DNA of 64,000 nt from the NCBI GenBank assembly GCA_019009955.1, contig CM032229.1, positions 145,137,501-145,201,500 of the forward strand, read 5' to 3'. Position 1 is the first letter of the stretch, and the number at the start of each line of letters is the position of its first letter. Shown in pieces: positions 54,121-64,000 of this stretch. Under the pieces are notes generated by a model that was not told the origin of the DNA, did no database searches, and saw only the letters and a program-made list of their open reading frames with translations. The DNA is from Riptortus pedestris. Lineage: Eukaryota > Arthropoda > Insecta > Hemiptera > Alydidae. Position numbers and translations under genes: made by a program.

Positions 54121-54238
54121 GAACGAATCTCATTTTCATCATTTCCTGGGTAGGATCGATGGACATTTGAAGAATAATTTTGAAAATGGCTAATGAGTTT
54201 CCTCGATAGCTGATTTCCGTTAAGGGAAATCTGCTAAA
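54071..54238 (-). mobile_element. HINE 5' half inserted at the piggyBac remnant
   Basis: Minus strand: AGCAGATTTCCCTTAACGG mirror, GGAAACTCAT, CCATCGATCCTACCCAGGAA, ATGATGAAAATGAGATTCG and a (TA)n core at about 54076-54115. The 3' half is missing. AAGGTAC occurs close to both edges. Confidence 0.78.
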
Positions 54239-54894
54239 AGGTACTTGACATTTTGAGCTTTGACAGTCAAACATAGCGAGTAACTACATGAATTCTCACT
54301 AGTAATTACCACTCATCCAAGTGTTATTTATGCTTACCCCTTCATTCCCTGACAAAGAGGTCCCTGCAATAATTAATTAAACACCACGTGGGAATACATT
54401 TATTCCGACTATATTGTAAGACAATGGCTGAAGGCTAGTGTTCCCAGCTATAATAAAAGATTCACAATGGAAGTGCTGTGTGTTAGAACACCGACAAAGA
54501 TGTTTCATCAGATGGGAAGCCATCTAATAGCAGAGTGTATATCGATTGCAGTGGCAGAGTGTGTAATGACGTCCCATTATTGGGCTGCACATGAATGACG
54601 GTGTTCATTCACCCCAGCTGACTATTACAACACCGGCTACATTCTTTCAGGTCACAGGTGGCCCAGCTCTTCTCCGTGCCAGGGCCACCGCTCTATCAGC
54701 TGATTCCTAACCCATACCAGCCGGCTCTTGAACTCATTTAGCGACACTTATCTTTACCGAGGACTCTTGCCGTTCTTTAAGGTTCCCTGCTTTATATTTT
54801 TTTTTTGTTGAATCTGATCTCCATAATTCTGTTTGTACTCTTAAAAAAAATCTTTTTTCTTTTGCAATATAAAGAGCTTATTTATATTATTAAA
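54239..54894. other. No gene recognised; GC-richer patch
   Basis: Between about 54540 and 54760 the base composition is noticeably less AT-rich than the surroundings (for example CAGGTCACAGGTGGCCCAGC). No long open frame or known motif is seen, so it is possible conserved non-coding or UTR sequence. Confidence 0.4.
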
Positions 54895-55364
54895 AAAAGC
54901 GACTGCCTTTACTAAGCAGATTTCCCACGTGCGTCAAGTGCATTTATTTCAGATCGTAAAAGTTTAATGAGAACATTATTTGGTCTTCAAAGAAAGTTCT
55001 TCATAATATAACAGCTAATTATTAATATGACACGAGTAGAAGGGGGGGGGGAGTGGTTTATATTAGGCCGAAAACAAACAATGCAAATATCTCCGTTGAA
55101 ACCTAAAGTTAGAGAAAAAATGTATATAACAATATTTATAGTACATTTTATTCACAATAAAATTGGTTCTATGCCATTTATCAATTCTACCTATAATAAT
55201 GGAGAATTTCTGAATTTTTTAAATTCTCCCACTCTAGACCCCCCATCCAATGGTTTTATTCACCCATTAACTAACTCGACCTTTAGTTTTGTATGAAACG
55301 CTTATATATCAAGTCTGGTTAGGATCAAATAAGAATTGCGGCCGCTAGAGCGGTAACAAACAAG

Positions 55365-55395
<31 letters not shown>

Positions 55396-55535
55396 ACACA
55401 TATAAACATATTATTCTGAACGGTCCTTATTTTTGTCATCTACTAGGTTGGATTGATGGACATTTGAAGAAATGTTTCGAGAATCCCATCATGAGTACAA
55501 CCTCAATAGCTGACTCCTCTATAGGAAATGCTAAA
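54895..55535 (-). mobile_element. HINE copy, variant II, full length
   Basis: From a decayed 3' end (AAGCGACTGCCTTTACTAAG, CAGATTTCCCACGTGCGTC on the plus strand) through variant II (GTAAAAGTTTAATGAGAAC, ATTTGGTCTTC), AAATATCTCCGTTG, GCGGCCGCTAGAGCGG, a (TA)n core near 55365-55390 to CCTCAATAGCTGACTCCTCT with mirror remnants and GCTAAAA. Confidence 0.8.
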
Positions 55536-55702
55536 ATGTCTTCTCTACAAGTGCTGCAATATGGAGAGTGCACATTCAGAGACCAAACAGTCACCCGGCT
55601 GTTATGCTTCAGACTGCACACTTCTAAGCAGCAGGCACTGATGATGGAATGTGGCCTCTGATAGTGGACTCAGCATATTATAATACTTGCAGATGACAAG
55701 GC

Positions 55703-56361
55703 TTTTAGCAGATTTCCCTTAAGGGAAATCAGCTATTGAGGTTGTACGCATGACGGAATTTTCGAATTGTTTCTTCAAATGTCCATCGATCCTACCTAGG
55801 AGATGACGAAAATGAGGTCCGTTCAAAACTGTATATATATCCTACTTAGGTTTTGTGGAAAATGAGGTCCGTTCAAAACTATATACATATATTTGTCTTC
55901 TAACCCTCTAGTGGTCGCAGTTTTTGTTTTATCGTTACCAAACTCGACATTTAGTCAATTTATTTAAAAAAAATAGATCAAGTTGGTTAATGGCTAAAAT
56001 CGGAAAATTTTGGAGTTTGGGAGGGCTGGTTAGAGGGGGGAATTTAGAAAATTAGGAATATCTCTGCTATTATAAGTCGGTTTAAAATATTATATAGAAC
56101 CACCTTTATTGCAAATGTAATGCTCTATAAATTTTGTTATGTTTTTTTCATTAGCTTGATTATAACCGAAAAATTTGCAGTTTAGTTCTTGGCCATCAGT
56201 AAACTCCCATTCCTACTCATGCCATATCAACAATAAGCTGTAATATTACGAAGCAAATTATTTGAAGCCTTAATACCAAATATTGTTTGTTCTCAAAGAA
56301 CTTTTACGTTTTCAGATACATGGGAAATCAGCTTAGTTCTCGCTGCCCCTCCGTAACGGAA
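55703..56361 (+). mobile_element. HINE copy, variant II, head to head with the previous
   Basis: TTTTAGCAGATTTCCCTTAA start with a perfect mirror, GTACGCATGACGG, CCATCGATCCTACCTAGGAG, an internal tandem duplication of the block ending AATGAGGTCCGTTCAAAACT (about 55810-55880), CCTCTAGTGG, variant II (AGTAAACTCCCATTCCTACT, AAATATTGTTTGTTCTC), GGGAAATCAGCTTAGTTCTC and a decayed terminus before TTTT. Confidence 0.82.
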
Positions 56362-57171
56362 TGTTTTAGTTAGCTTACGGTTACTCATCATATTGTAAGC
56401 AATTGTATAGCTACTTGAATAAAGTTGGAGCTATCTTTGGTTAGCAATGGCACAACAATACTCTGGCTCTTCATGGGCTGTAGTGACAAGTACTTTATTT
56501 TTTTTCATTTATTAGGTGTCTTTTTTGGATGGCATACTGAAATATGAGAATCTTGGTTTGATAATCGATTTTATTTTAATGAAGACCTAGCAACTAAAAT
56601 ATGACGAGCATTAGTCATACAATAAAATTATGTAAATTTAAAATTAAAGACAATAACAAAAATTGAGGATAATTGAACATTACAAATATGAAACCAAATG
56701 AAACTAATTTAGTCGTGAAGATTATATCCATGATGGCACTTACTTTATTTTGGGATAACCGTCTTACAAGGCATTGAATACATATTGCCTTTTTAAAAAA
56801 ATCAAGAAGGCTGCAATGATTCCCACCGCATTATAAAATTGTACTTGATACTAGTAGAAATGGCATTTTAAATATCTTTTGAATGACTAGTCAAATTCTA
56901 GAAGGAATAAGAAGGCATTTGACACATTGGGTCAGTGGAAATCGGAACGGTCGGGTGTGGTCGGTATGTGAATGTGCAGCACGACATGTGCAATATGTGC
57001 AATAAGTGCTTCCTCCTGCACGTCTCAGCAGTCTCATAAAGGGACTCTGTATTTAGCAGTAATGGCTCAAAGCAAGAAAAACAGCGGACAAGGACTTATC
57101 CAGCGAGCACCAACGAGGTTATACTTACTTTTGTTATTTCTATTTCACGAAAAATAAAATGCTCATTGATT
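56362..57171. other. No gene recognised
   Basis: Mixed AT-rich sequence. The small frame at 56972-57157 has no recognisable domain. Confidence 0.5.
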
Positions 57172-57216
57172 CTACTAAGGAGATGACAGAAAATAGGGTT
57201 CGTACAAAACTATGTA

Positions 57217-57277
<61 letters not shown>
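57172..57277 (+). mobile_element. HINE core fragment
   Basis: TTCTACTAAGGAGATGACAG, AAAATAGGGTTCGTACAAAA, then GTATGTGTGTGTGTGTG grading into (TA)n to 57277. Only the segment next to the core is kept. Confidence 0.65.
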
Positions 57278-57283
<6 letters not shown>

Positions 57284-57542
57284 AGAGGTCAAAATATCGC
57301 CCATCCAAGGAGAATTTTAAGTATTGTTAACCCCGTGTTCCCTGAACAAGCTGAAATTGTCACAAGAGAAACTTTACTTATCCACCTGTTATGTTATAAT
57401 ATAGTTATGTCAATATTTTTTAAATATACTCTATAAAAATTTATATTTGAAAAAAAGTTCCTAATATCACAACAACACAATAATATGTGTTGGGACACAT
57501 GTTCCTACCAAAGTGATGTTTCAAGTATCGCCTGGCTAGAAA
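57278..57542. other. Short AT-rich spacer
   Basis: Open frames here are extensions of the TA repeat; nothing recognised. Confidence 0.4.
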
Positions 57543-57986
57543 ATGTCCGTCACGCAGGGGCTGCGTAAACTAAGCAGATTTCCCGAGTAAAGTTGTACAA
57601 TAGAGAAATGTCCATACGAGTGCCGAACAGTTACGGAAACGCCCGAACTAGCTTTCTGCGGGTACGAATAGAAGCGGCCATAGCTCGTCCGTTACACTTA
57701 ATAAAAATGCAAATATCTCGGTTAATATTCAAGATAGAGAATAAATGTATTTGACAATATTTATAGTAAATTTCATTTGCAATAAAATTGGTTCTATACA
57801 ATATTTCGATCCTATGTATAGTAACGGAAATATTTCGAATGTCCCCCCTCTATCTAACCCCCCCCCCTCCCACTCGTCCGATTTCATCCGTTAACGAACT
57901 TGAACTTCCTTTTTACATAAAACGATTAAATACCGAGTTTGGTGACGATTAAACAAAAATTGCGACCGCTAGAGTGTTAACAGACC

Positions 57987-58052
<66 letters not shown>

Positions 58053-58066
58053 AACGGACCAGATTT
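57543..58066 (-). mobile_element. HINE copy, well conserved 3' half, truncated at the core
   Basis: 3' terminus GTCCGTCACGCAGGGGCTGC (plus strand), AAGCAGATTTCCC, GAGTGCCGAACAGTTACGGA, AATATCTCGGTTAATATTC, C8 run, ATTGCGACCGCTAGAGTG, then (TA)n passing into (GA)n (about 57987-58048) and TTTGAACGGACC. The 5' end is lost at a junction with another repeat starting about 58081. This copy gives the clearest view of the 3' half. Confidence 0.83.
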
Positions 58067-58080
58067 TCCTCCGTTTATGG

Positions 58081-58290
58081 GAAAGAAATGAATTTTGTTT
58101 TAGTAGTTTATAAGTACTTAAAAAATCCGTGAGTTTGTATATTGCAACCTTAAAATTGAAATTATGAGGTGATCATATATAAGAAATAAGTAATATAATA
58201 CCTAAATAATTAAAAGTAGAATGGATGAAATCGTCCGAAGGAAAATGTAAAATCTTAAATATGTCTGTCATTACGCACTGAAATGAAAAA
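58081..58290 (+). repeat. Dispersed repeat of unknown type, copy 1
   Basis: Matches 62380-62600 in the same orientation: AAAGAAATGAATTTTGTTTT, AGTTTGTATATTGCAA, TTAAAATTGAAATTATGAGG, AATATAATACCTAAATAATT, AAAATGTAAAATCTTAAATA and TTACGCA(C/G)TGAA. No terminal motif or coding capacity identifies it. Confidence 0.85.
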
Positions 58291-58558
58291 AGTTGAAAAT
58301 GTTACATGACCTCGTGCATTTTTGGACTGGAACAATAAACTGGGGCTCGCGAATGGTGTTGACCTCTAAAGCGGGGTCAGGGTCAGGGGTGGTCCCTTCC
58401 TCCTTTCTCCAGCTCCAGTCACTGGAATCCTGGAGTGAGGTCAGCAGTCTCCCTCTAAATAGCTTGCTTTTCCCTTTTATCTCTATCACCCTCTGAAGCC
58501 TTAAGTGTAGAGACTTAATCGGTTCCAGCGTTAAAGTTTTATCTCGTCGGAAGGCCAT
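58271..58558 (-). CDS. Hypothetical 95-codon open frame in GC-richer sequence
   Basis: From ATG at 58558 (MAFRRDKTLTLEPIKSLHLR...) the frame passes LQRVIEIKGKSKLF, DSSDWSWRKEEGTTPDPDPA and REPQFIVPVQKCTR before running into the dispersed repeat and stopping. Composition and codons are less AT-biased than chance frames here. An exon boundary inside the frame is possible. No domain is recognised, and a 67-codon frame overlaps on the other strand. It could be a host exon or cargo of an unknown element. Confidence 0.28.
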   Translation of the reverse strand: MAFRRDKTLTLEPIKSLHLRLQRVIEIKGKSKLFRGRLLTSLQDSSDWSWRKEEGTTPDPDPALEVNTIREPQFIVPVQKCTRSCNIFNFFHFSA

Positions 58559-58642
58559 TCACTTCATTAGGTGCAGATAGTGTCGGTGTTTTATTCAAAG
58601 TTTATACATTCAAAGTATAATTTCTAGGCCAAAACAATTGTA

Positions 58643-58705
58643 AGCAGATTTTCTTTCTAGGGCATCAGTTCTTGAGGTCATGCTATTCAAGCAATTTCAA
58701 ATAAC
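58643..58705 (+). mobile_element. HINE 5'-end fragment
   Basis: AGCAGATTTTCTTTCTAGGG, CATCAGTTCTTGAGGTCATG and CAAGCAATTTC resemble the first 60 bases of the family, decayed. Confidence 0.45.
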
Positions 58706-58787
58706 TTTATTTAAATATTTATCTATCAGACATAGTAGATGTCATGATTGAGACCCATATTTAAATTAATGTATATACTTGTTACCC

Positions 58788-58952
58788 ATTTCAGTTGTCT
58801 TTTGCGACATATCTCCAGCAGGGTCTATGGTGTGGTGGCCTATTCATTCATTAGAGCTGCCACAAGCACACACAAAACATGGCCAACAGAAGAAGCCGGT
58901 TGGAAATATCGTGGGCCACCGCTGGAGATATGCCGCAAAAGACAACTGAAAT
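58788..58952. mobile_element. Candidate MITE with 32-bp inverted termini
   Basis: Bases 58788-58819 (ATTTCAGTTGTCTTTTGCGA...) and 58921-58952 (...AAAAGACAACTGAAAT) are reverse complements with one mismatch or so. The 100-bp interior adds a shorter pair (GGTGGCC/GGGCCACC). Total size is 165 bp. No convincing target duplication is visible, so a stand-alone RNA hairpin is the alternative. Confidence 0.65.
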
Positions 58953-59069
58953 AGATTCCCAGCGACGGAGTTTAAAACTATGTGTTACCCATTTATGACA
59001 GAAAACAGTTAAAATTAAAAAAAAAATCGTATTACAAAATACGACACATGGAGGCTTAGGAATATTTTT

Positions 59070-59262
59070 TTATTTACTTATTAACGTCCACTTTTTGCTA
59101 CTATGGCTAATTGGGGTGAGTTATCTACAGGTTACCACCCTTTTCTAGCCAGGGTGGGGTTAAGGATTTTATTTAATGAATTCGTCACTAAATAAACTCC
59201 TATTTGCCCAGGCGAGAATCGAACTCGCTACTATAGGTTTAAGATTAAAGGCAACGCTTTAT
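59070..59262 (-). repeat. tRNA-derived SINE
   Basis: TTACTTATTAACGTCCACTT, GGGGTGAGTTATCTACAGGT, TTTTCTAGCCAGGGTGGGGT, ATTTAATGAATTCGTCACTA, GCGAGAATCGAACTCGCTAC, AAAGGCAACGCTTTA. The head is slightly shortened. Confidence 0.85.
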
Positions 59263-61879
59263 TGTGAGAAAAAATATATTGTAGATTTCAGTACAAGTTC
59301 AACCTCTTTCGGTGTAGTAAGCTTACTGATGGATTTAAAGAAAATGTTTCACAGTAGTGTTGTTAACAGTGAAGAATATTATATACTTGGAGAGAAGAAA
59401 ATTTCCCTCGAGTTGGAGGTATGTAATTGCTGGTCTTTCTATGTGCCTAGGATTTTGAGAATATATTCCAGCTTCTAATTATAGTGAGTCAAATTTTGAT
59501 GGCACAATACCATACGGAAATAAAGCATGTCTATCTAGAGATTATCTGCGAAATTAAAACTGGCTAAAAGTTAAAGAAACCCAGATTGTAGCTGCGTGAC
59601 CGGTAATATAGTGCACTATAGTGAATAATAGAATCATACAAATACAATACAACTAATACATTTTGAACAAAATAAAATATAAAAACTAACCTCACTAACG
59701 CCAAACATGTATCTGCCTACATTAAAAAAAATTAAAAGCAATTAAGTATATTAAATTAAGAGAAATTGCTTAGGGGATAGATTCATTAAATAAAGAAAAC
59801 AAGAACCTTAGCTCCAGACATTGAAATTATATTTGATTTAGCAACGTGTTTAGAAATATATTTATAAAAAAATATATTAACCTTAGCACCTTTGGTACCT
59901 ATATCTCACTTAGCATTTTGCCGAAGTCTAGGTGGATTTTCCTTTTGACATTTCTTTACTATGACTCGTGAAAATTTGAAGGAATTATTATGGAATTCCG
60001 TCATAGTCGACTTCAATACGCTAAAAAATTAGGGGACAAACGTCTGTCATATAGACACTAGATTTTAGATTTAATGTGAAAAGAAAAACAGCGTACTAAA
60101 TGCAAAAGGCGGATATTCGACAAAAAATGTCCAAGAATTCACACACCCAGGTCCTCCTAATGGATTGTAAGTAAATGAGTTGAAGAAGGGCCTATGGCAT
60201 AAATGAGAAAGAAAAACCGTGCTTAAGCTCTTTATTCCGAGTTTTCAAATTACTTTTATGCTTCTTAACTTAAAAGCAATGTCTAAAAGGGTTAAAGGTC
60301 TCTATAGGTAGTCAAGGAAGCTAAGAATGTATTAAACCTCTTAGATAAATCCTATTTAATGGAAATGGCATACTGACATTTTTTTAACATAAATCTATAA
60401 TTGGGACAATGTTTGACATGTATATTTAATCGTTACTCGTGAAGCATCCTCTTACAAAATAATTATCCGTTTACAACATGTAAACGGCTATGACCCTAAG
60501 TCTGTCAAATAGGAAGGAATCCGATGACCTTCTTAAATCTGTTCAGTAGGGCAGTAGGAATGTCGAGAAATAAATATTATGGCGGCTTACATAAGAGTTA
60601 AAAAGTCTTCCCTGGCAGAGTTACGTGAATTAAAAACAGCATCCTTCTCTTAGATAACCCTCCGAGGCAATCCGAGGGCTTTTTGTGCCGTTCTTTTTGT
60701 GTACATCTCTTGAAAGTCACGACGTGGCGCACTAAGTGTGTGCTTGCTTACTATGTATGTAGTCTTGCTTCATATATCACCATTTGGTGTAGTTTCTCTT
60801 TCGGCAAGTCTGCCTACATAATATGATTAGAATACTCCTGAATTTCACTTCATTTTAATATTCAAATACGGTGGAATACAATGCTATGCAATACAAGAAC
60901 AATTCATCTGCAATTCACCAGACTGCTTTACATTTTCTATACCACCAAATTCGTAGTCATCTTAATAAATTCTGTTGCAAACAATTCTTGGCATTTATGC
61001 AGGGAATATCAAATTTCCTTACAGCTTGTTTATTATGAAAATAACATTAGAAGCTTTAATATCAGGCAATTTGTTCAAGTATCAAACATCTGTGCTATCG
61101 TCAAGTTATACAAGTTATTGCGGATGACAATGGTGTTGAAGAATAGAATGAATTTTAATGCTAGATGATACTTTGTGATTCTGTTCGATAGAATACGAGT
61201 AGCTTCGGAGACGCTTGATACAATTTTTAACTTGATGATAGAAATATACGTCAGTGATCCAAGGCCAAGCACAATGATAATACAGTTCTAACGTATAAAA
61301 CTGTTAAAGTATATTTTTGAGTCTGGGGCTGGAAAATTTTAAATATTTTTATTAATTCTAAATTAAATAATAACAAATAAACCGGTGAAGTTAAAAAAAC
61401 AGTTTAAAAATATTATTAAAATATCTCCGTTAATATTAATAATTGTAATATACTTATGTATTCAATTAATAATATATTTCTTGTATAATTTTAAATATTT
61501 TCTTATACCAATCACATTTTTGACAGAAAGCATTCAAATTTTCTTTAAATACATGGAGTACGCTAAAAACTAAATCCCAATAATTAAAAAAAAATACTTT
61601 TTATTTATTTATTGATATTAAATAAACACCCTAAAGCAAAAAAATGAAAAAAAAATCCAGAAAAATATAGTTACTCCCGGCGCGATTCGATCTTGAGATT
61701 TCCGGTTACAAAAGAAAGCTACTTGAACTATACTTCTTGGTAACAACTCAACACGTTCAGGCAAATTTTAACATTTTTTTTTTAGACAAACGCTTGAGAA
61801 ATGCACTCTCTCGCTTTAAGAGAATTGATTTTTCTTTAGTTACTAAACACTAAAATATTTTCGTTAAAATTGGTGATGG
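59263..61879. other. No gene recognised
   Basis: Long AT-rich stretch. Frames at 59176-59478, 60881-61168 and 61385-61573 are low-complexity and hydrophobic. A tRNA-like string on the minus strand near 61668-61735 (ending AGATCGAATCGCG) has no closing stems. Confidence 0.5.
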
Positions 61880-61935
61880 GAACGCCTGTTGTAAGTGAAA
61901 TTGAGACCAATGCCTTAACTCACGAGGCAAACGTG
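61880..61935 (-). repeat. SINE head fragment
   Basis: GAAATTGAGACCAATGCCTT-AACTCACGAGGCAAACGTGA resembles the minus-strand tRNA-like head of the SINE family; the body is absent. Confidence 0.4.
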
Positions 61936-62379
61936 ACTATGAATATTAGGTTGTCAAACGGTTATTTTATTTTTTTTAAATAAGAGTTAATCCATGGATG
62001 ATGGGAACTATACGCATGCAGCTCACACATTTCAAAAATCATGCAAGGGATTAATAAACAATAATATAATTGGATGGTAAAAACACTTTATAGTTATCAT
62101 TATTTTATACAATTGTTATAGCAAAAACAAAACAGTTTTTACATTTTATTTATTTTTTATCAATTACGAGATATGTTAAAAAAAATAATTTTATTTCACG
62201 ACTCATTGCATTGATTTAATCAGCCTTCGAAAGCACAAGTGCTTATGCAACTGCTTTGAAGTTTATGCCAGAACGCATAAAATATTCAAATTATGATGAA
62301 ATACGAAAATATTTTATAGTCTTAAAAGAAGGAGTACTCCTTCAAAAAGTAAAAGATAAAATGATAGAAAAAATTCTGG
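61936..62379. other. No gene recognised
   Basis: AT-rich spacer. Confidence 0.5.
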
Positions 62380-62600
62380 AAAAGAAATGAATTTTGTTTT
62401 AGTAGTTGATTAGTACTTGAAACATCCGTTAGTTTGTATATTGCAAACTTAAAATTGAAATTATGAGGTGATGATAAAAAAAAAGAAATAAGCAATATAA
62501 TACCTAAATAATTATGAGTAAAACATATGAAATTTGCAAAGAAAAATGTAAAATCTTAAATATATCTGCTTTTACGCAGTGAACTGATATTTTTTTTTAT
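62380..62600 (+). repeat. Dispersed repeat of unknown type, copy 2
   Basis: Partner of 58081-58290, same orientation, about 4.3 kb away. It ends in a T10 run after TTACGCAGTGAACTGATA. Confidence 0.85.
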
Positions 62601-62714
62601 GACCGTTCCCATTCTCATGGTTATTTATTACATTATTTTGTACATTATACTGGTACAATATACTTATCTTTTATATATAAAATAGAAACTATATAAATAC
62701 GTTTTATACTCATA

Positions 62715-62860
62715 TAATTTATTAACATCCATTTCTTCTAAACGTTTCTTGACAGGGTGGGACTATGGATTTTATATATTGAGTCCGCTAACAAAATAAT
62801 TCCTATTGCACAAGTGTGAGCCGAACTCACGGACTGAAGTGAGATTAAGACCAACTAAAG
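62715..62860 (-). repeat. tRNA-derived SINE, decayed
   Basis: AATTTATTAACATCCATTTC, GACAGGGTGGGACTATGGAT, GAGCCGAACTCACGG, AGTGAGATTAAGACCAACTA in minus order with a central deletion. Confidence 0.6.
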
Positions 62861-62907
62861 GTACATTTAAACTTGTAATTAAATAGCTCAAAAAAACAAT
62901 TAAAAGT

Positions 62908-63108
62908 TATTTATTATTGTCAACTTGCTGCTATGGCATAACTTAGCCTATAGGAACCCCGGCCTTCTTAACAATTAGGATAGATTGTCTATAGAAATCA
63001 CCATTTCTAAGTCAGGGTGGGGCTTGAGATATTATTTAGTAAGTATGAAACTAAATCAATTTTTGTTGTTTAAGTAAGATTGAAACTCATACCTTTAAGT
63101 TTAGCAAG
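62908..63108 (-). repeat. tRNA-derived SINE, decayed
   Basis: TTATTTATTATTGTCAACTT, AGGATAGATTGTCTATAGAA, AAGTCAGGGTGGGGCTTGAG, ATATTATTTAGTAAGTATGA, GATTGAAACTCATACC. It lies 50 bp from the previous copy, in the same orientation. Confidence 0.6.
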
Positions 63109-63812
63109 CCGTGGGGTCGACATATTCTCTAATGTTGTACAAAAACATGTCTTATTGTATCAAAATAAAAGATTCGGTAATTTTATGAGATGATAATTTT
63201 GAATATTATTTTCCATACTCAATTTTATTAAATAGGAAATGTTCTATTATTCATGAATATGAGGTTCTATGATCTCTAATTATTATTTTTTTGTGTCTTT
63301 TTTGGGGTATTCAAAATAATATTCATTTATGTAGAAGCTTTCGATTCGTAACAGATCTTTTAAGTTATAAATGGGATGTCAAGAGGCTTTTAGTCATTCC
63401 TGTTCTAGGCAATAGTTCTTGAGTAATAGTAGGAAGTTAAACACAGAATAAATGGATTTACATGTCGAAAACATATTGGTAACCTCGCTGTGGTACATCG
63501 ATTATTCTGACTCGAGTGCCCGCAAACGTAAAACCGCCGAGCAACAGGTGGCGTAACATGAATGTATCACGACAGGTGATAAAATGATTACATCCTTAAT
63601 CTCTTCATCTCATTTCGTAAGTTGGTCAAGTGCGTGCGTATGTAGGTTGCATGTCAGCAAAGAAATGTGGATCGAGAAATTATGAAAACATCCTGACGTA
63701 CCTATTATTAATTGCTAATCATGGTAATACGTCAATCGTAAATAATAGTTGGGAGTAATCTTTTTTTATATCATTAGAGTATTTACTTAAACATGCATGC
63801 TTATACTTAATA

Positions 63813-63875
<63 letters not shown>

Positions 63876-64000
63876 AGTCAAAATTCTATAATGAGTCTAA
63901 GGTCTATGACAGAATCAATTATACAATAAGTTAAGTATACATTTGGTCTAGGAGTTTTATTCGATTAGTCAGGGAGAAATAAAACCAAAAATTAGTCAAT
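63109..64000. other. No gene recognised; contains a (TA)n tract
   Basis: AT-rich sequence with a (TA)n run at about 63817-63868 lacking HINE flanks. Nothing else supported. Confidence 0.5.

Noticed and set aside
54041..54274. 77-codon minus-strand frame with an isoleucine/tyrosine repeat
   Set aside because: It is a translation of the HINE end and its (TA)n core, as are similar frames at 57212-57436 and 4822-5043.
61668..61735. tRNA gene on the minus strand
   Set aside because: A B-box-like GATCGAATCGC and a TTTGTAA loop-like string are present, but anticodon and acceptor stems do not pair.

Overview
The window looks like AT-rich, gene-poor chromosomal DNA from an animal, most likely an insect or other arthropod. 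It has no operons, ribosome-binding sites or dense open frames. It holds spliced-gene architecture and a dense, nested set of eukaryotic transposons: Jockey- and I-type LINEs, a tRNA-derived SINE, Helentron-like non-autonomous elements, and piggyBac, hAT and pogo/Tigger remnants. The species cannot be fixed from the sequence.

The only convincing host coding sequence is one short exon on the minus strand (42591-42754). It has consensus splice sites on both sides and encodes the N-terminal membrane anchor and the first beta strand of an SDR16C-type short-chain dehydrogenase (retinol / 17-beta-hydroxysteroid dehydrogenase 11-like). The following exon was not found, so the intron appears long and runs through the TE-rich sequence at lower coordinates. 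Several other open stretches (2897-3190, 15611-16072, 21774-22208, 58271-58558) are unassigned.

The dominant repeat is a family of about 0.55-0.9 kb present in some 25 full or partial copies. I read it as a HINE/DINE-1-like non-autonomous Helentron. Its 5' end is AGCAGATTTCCC followed by the mirror GGGAAATC(A/T)GCT. It carries a (TA)n core beside a small hairpin (ACCGCT-AG-AGCGGT), an inverted subterminal repeat GGGAAATCTGCT, then a 3' hairpin (ACGCAG/CTGCGT) and a GACGGAC terminus facing T-rich DNA. Three 3'-region variants occur. Copies are often paired head to head.

Layout: 1-6 kb, tRNA-like repeats, SINEs, a perfect 36-bp hairpin and a head-to-head HINE pair. 7-14 kb, LINE remnants and a diverged long inverted repeat. 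16-26.5 kb, two diverged copies of one segment carrying different insertions, with piggyBac, Jockey and hAT elements in or between them. 28-32 kb, a hAT MITE and a 2.2-kb foldback locus. 33-35.5 kb, a 5'-truncated Jockey element with an 11-bp target duplication and intact RT motifs but one frameshift. 36-50 kb, an inverted dispersed duplication, the SDR exon, a pogo element, LINE tails, and a HINE nested inside a SINE. 50-64 kb, piggyBac debris, another head-to-head HINE pair, a candidate 165-bp MITE, and largely featureless AT-rich sequence.
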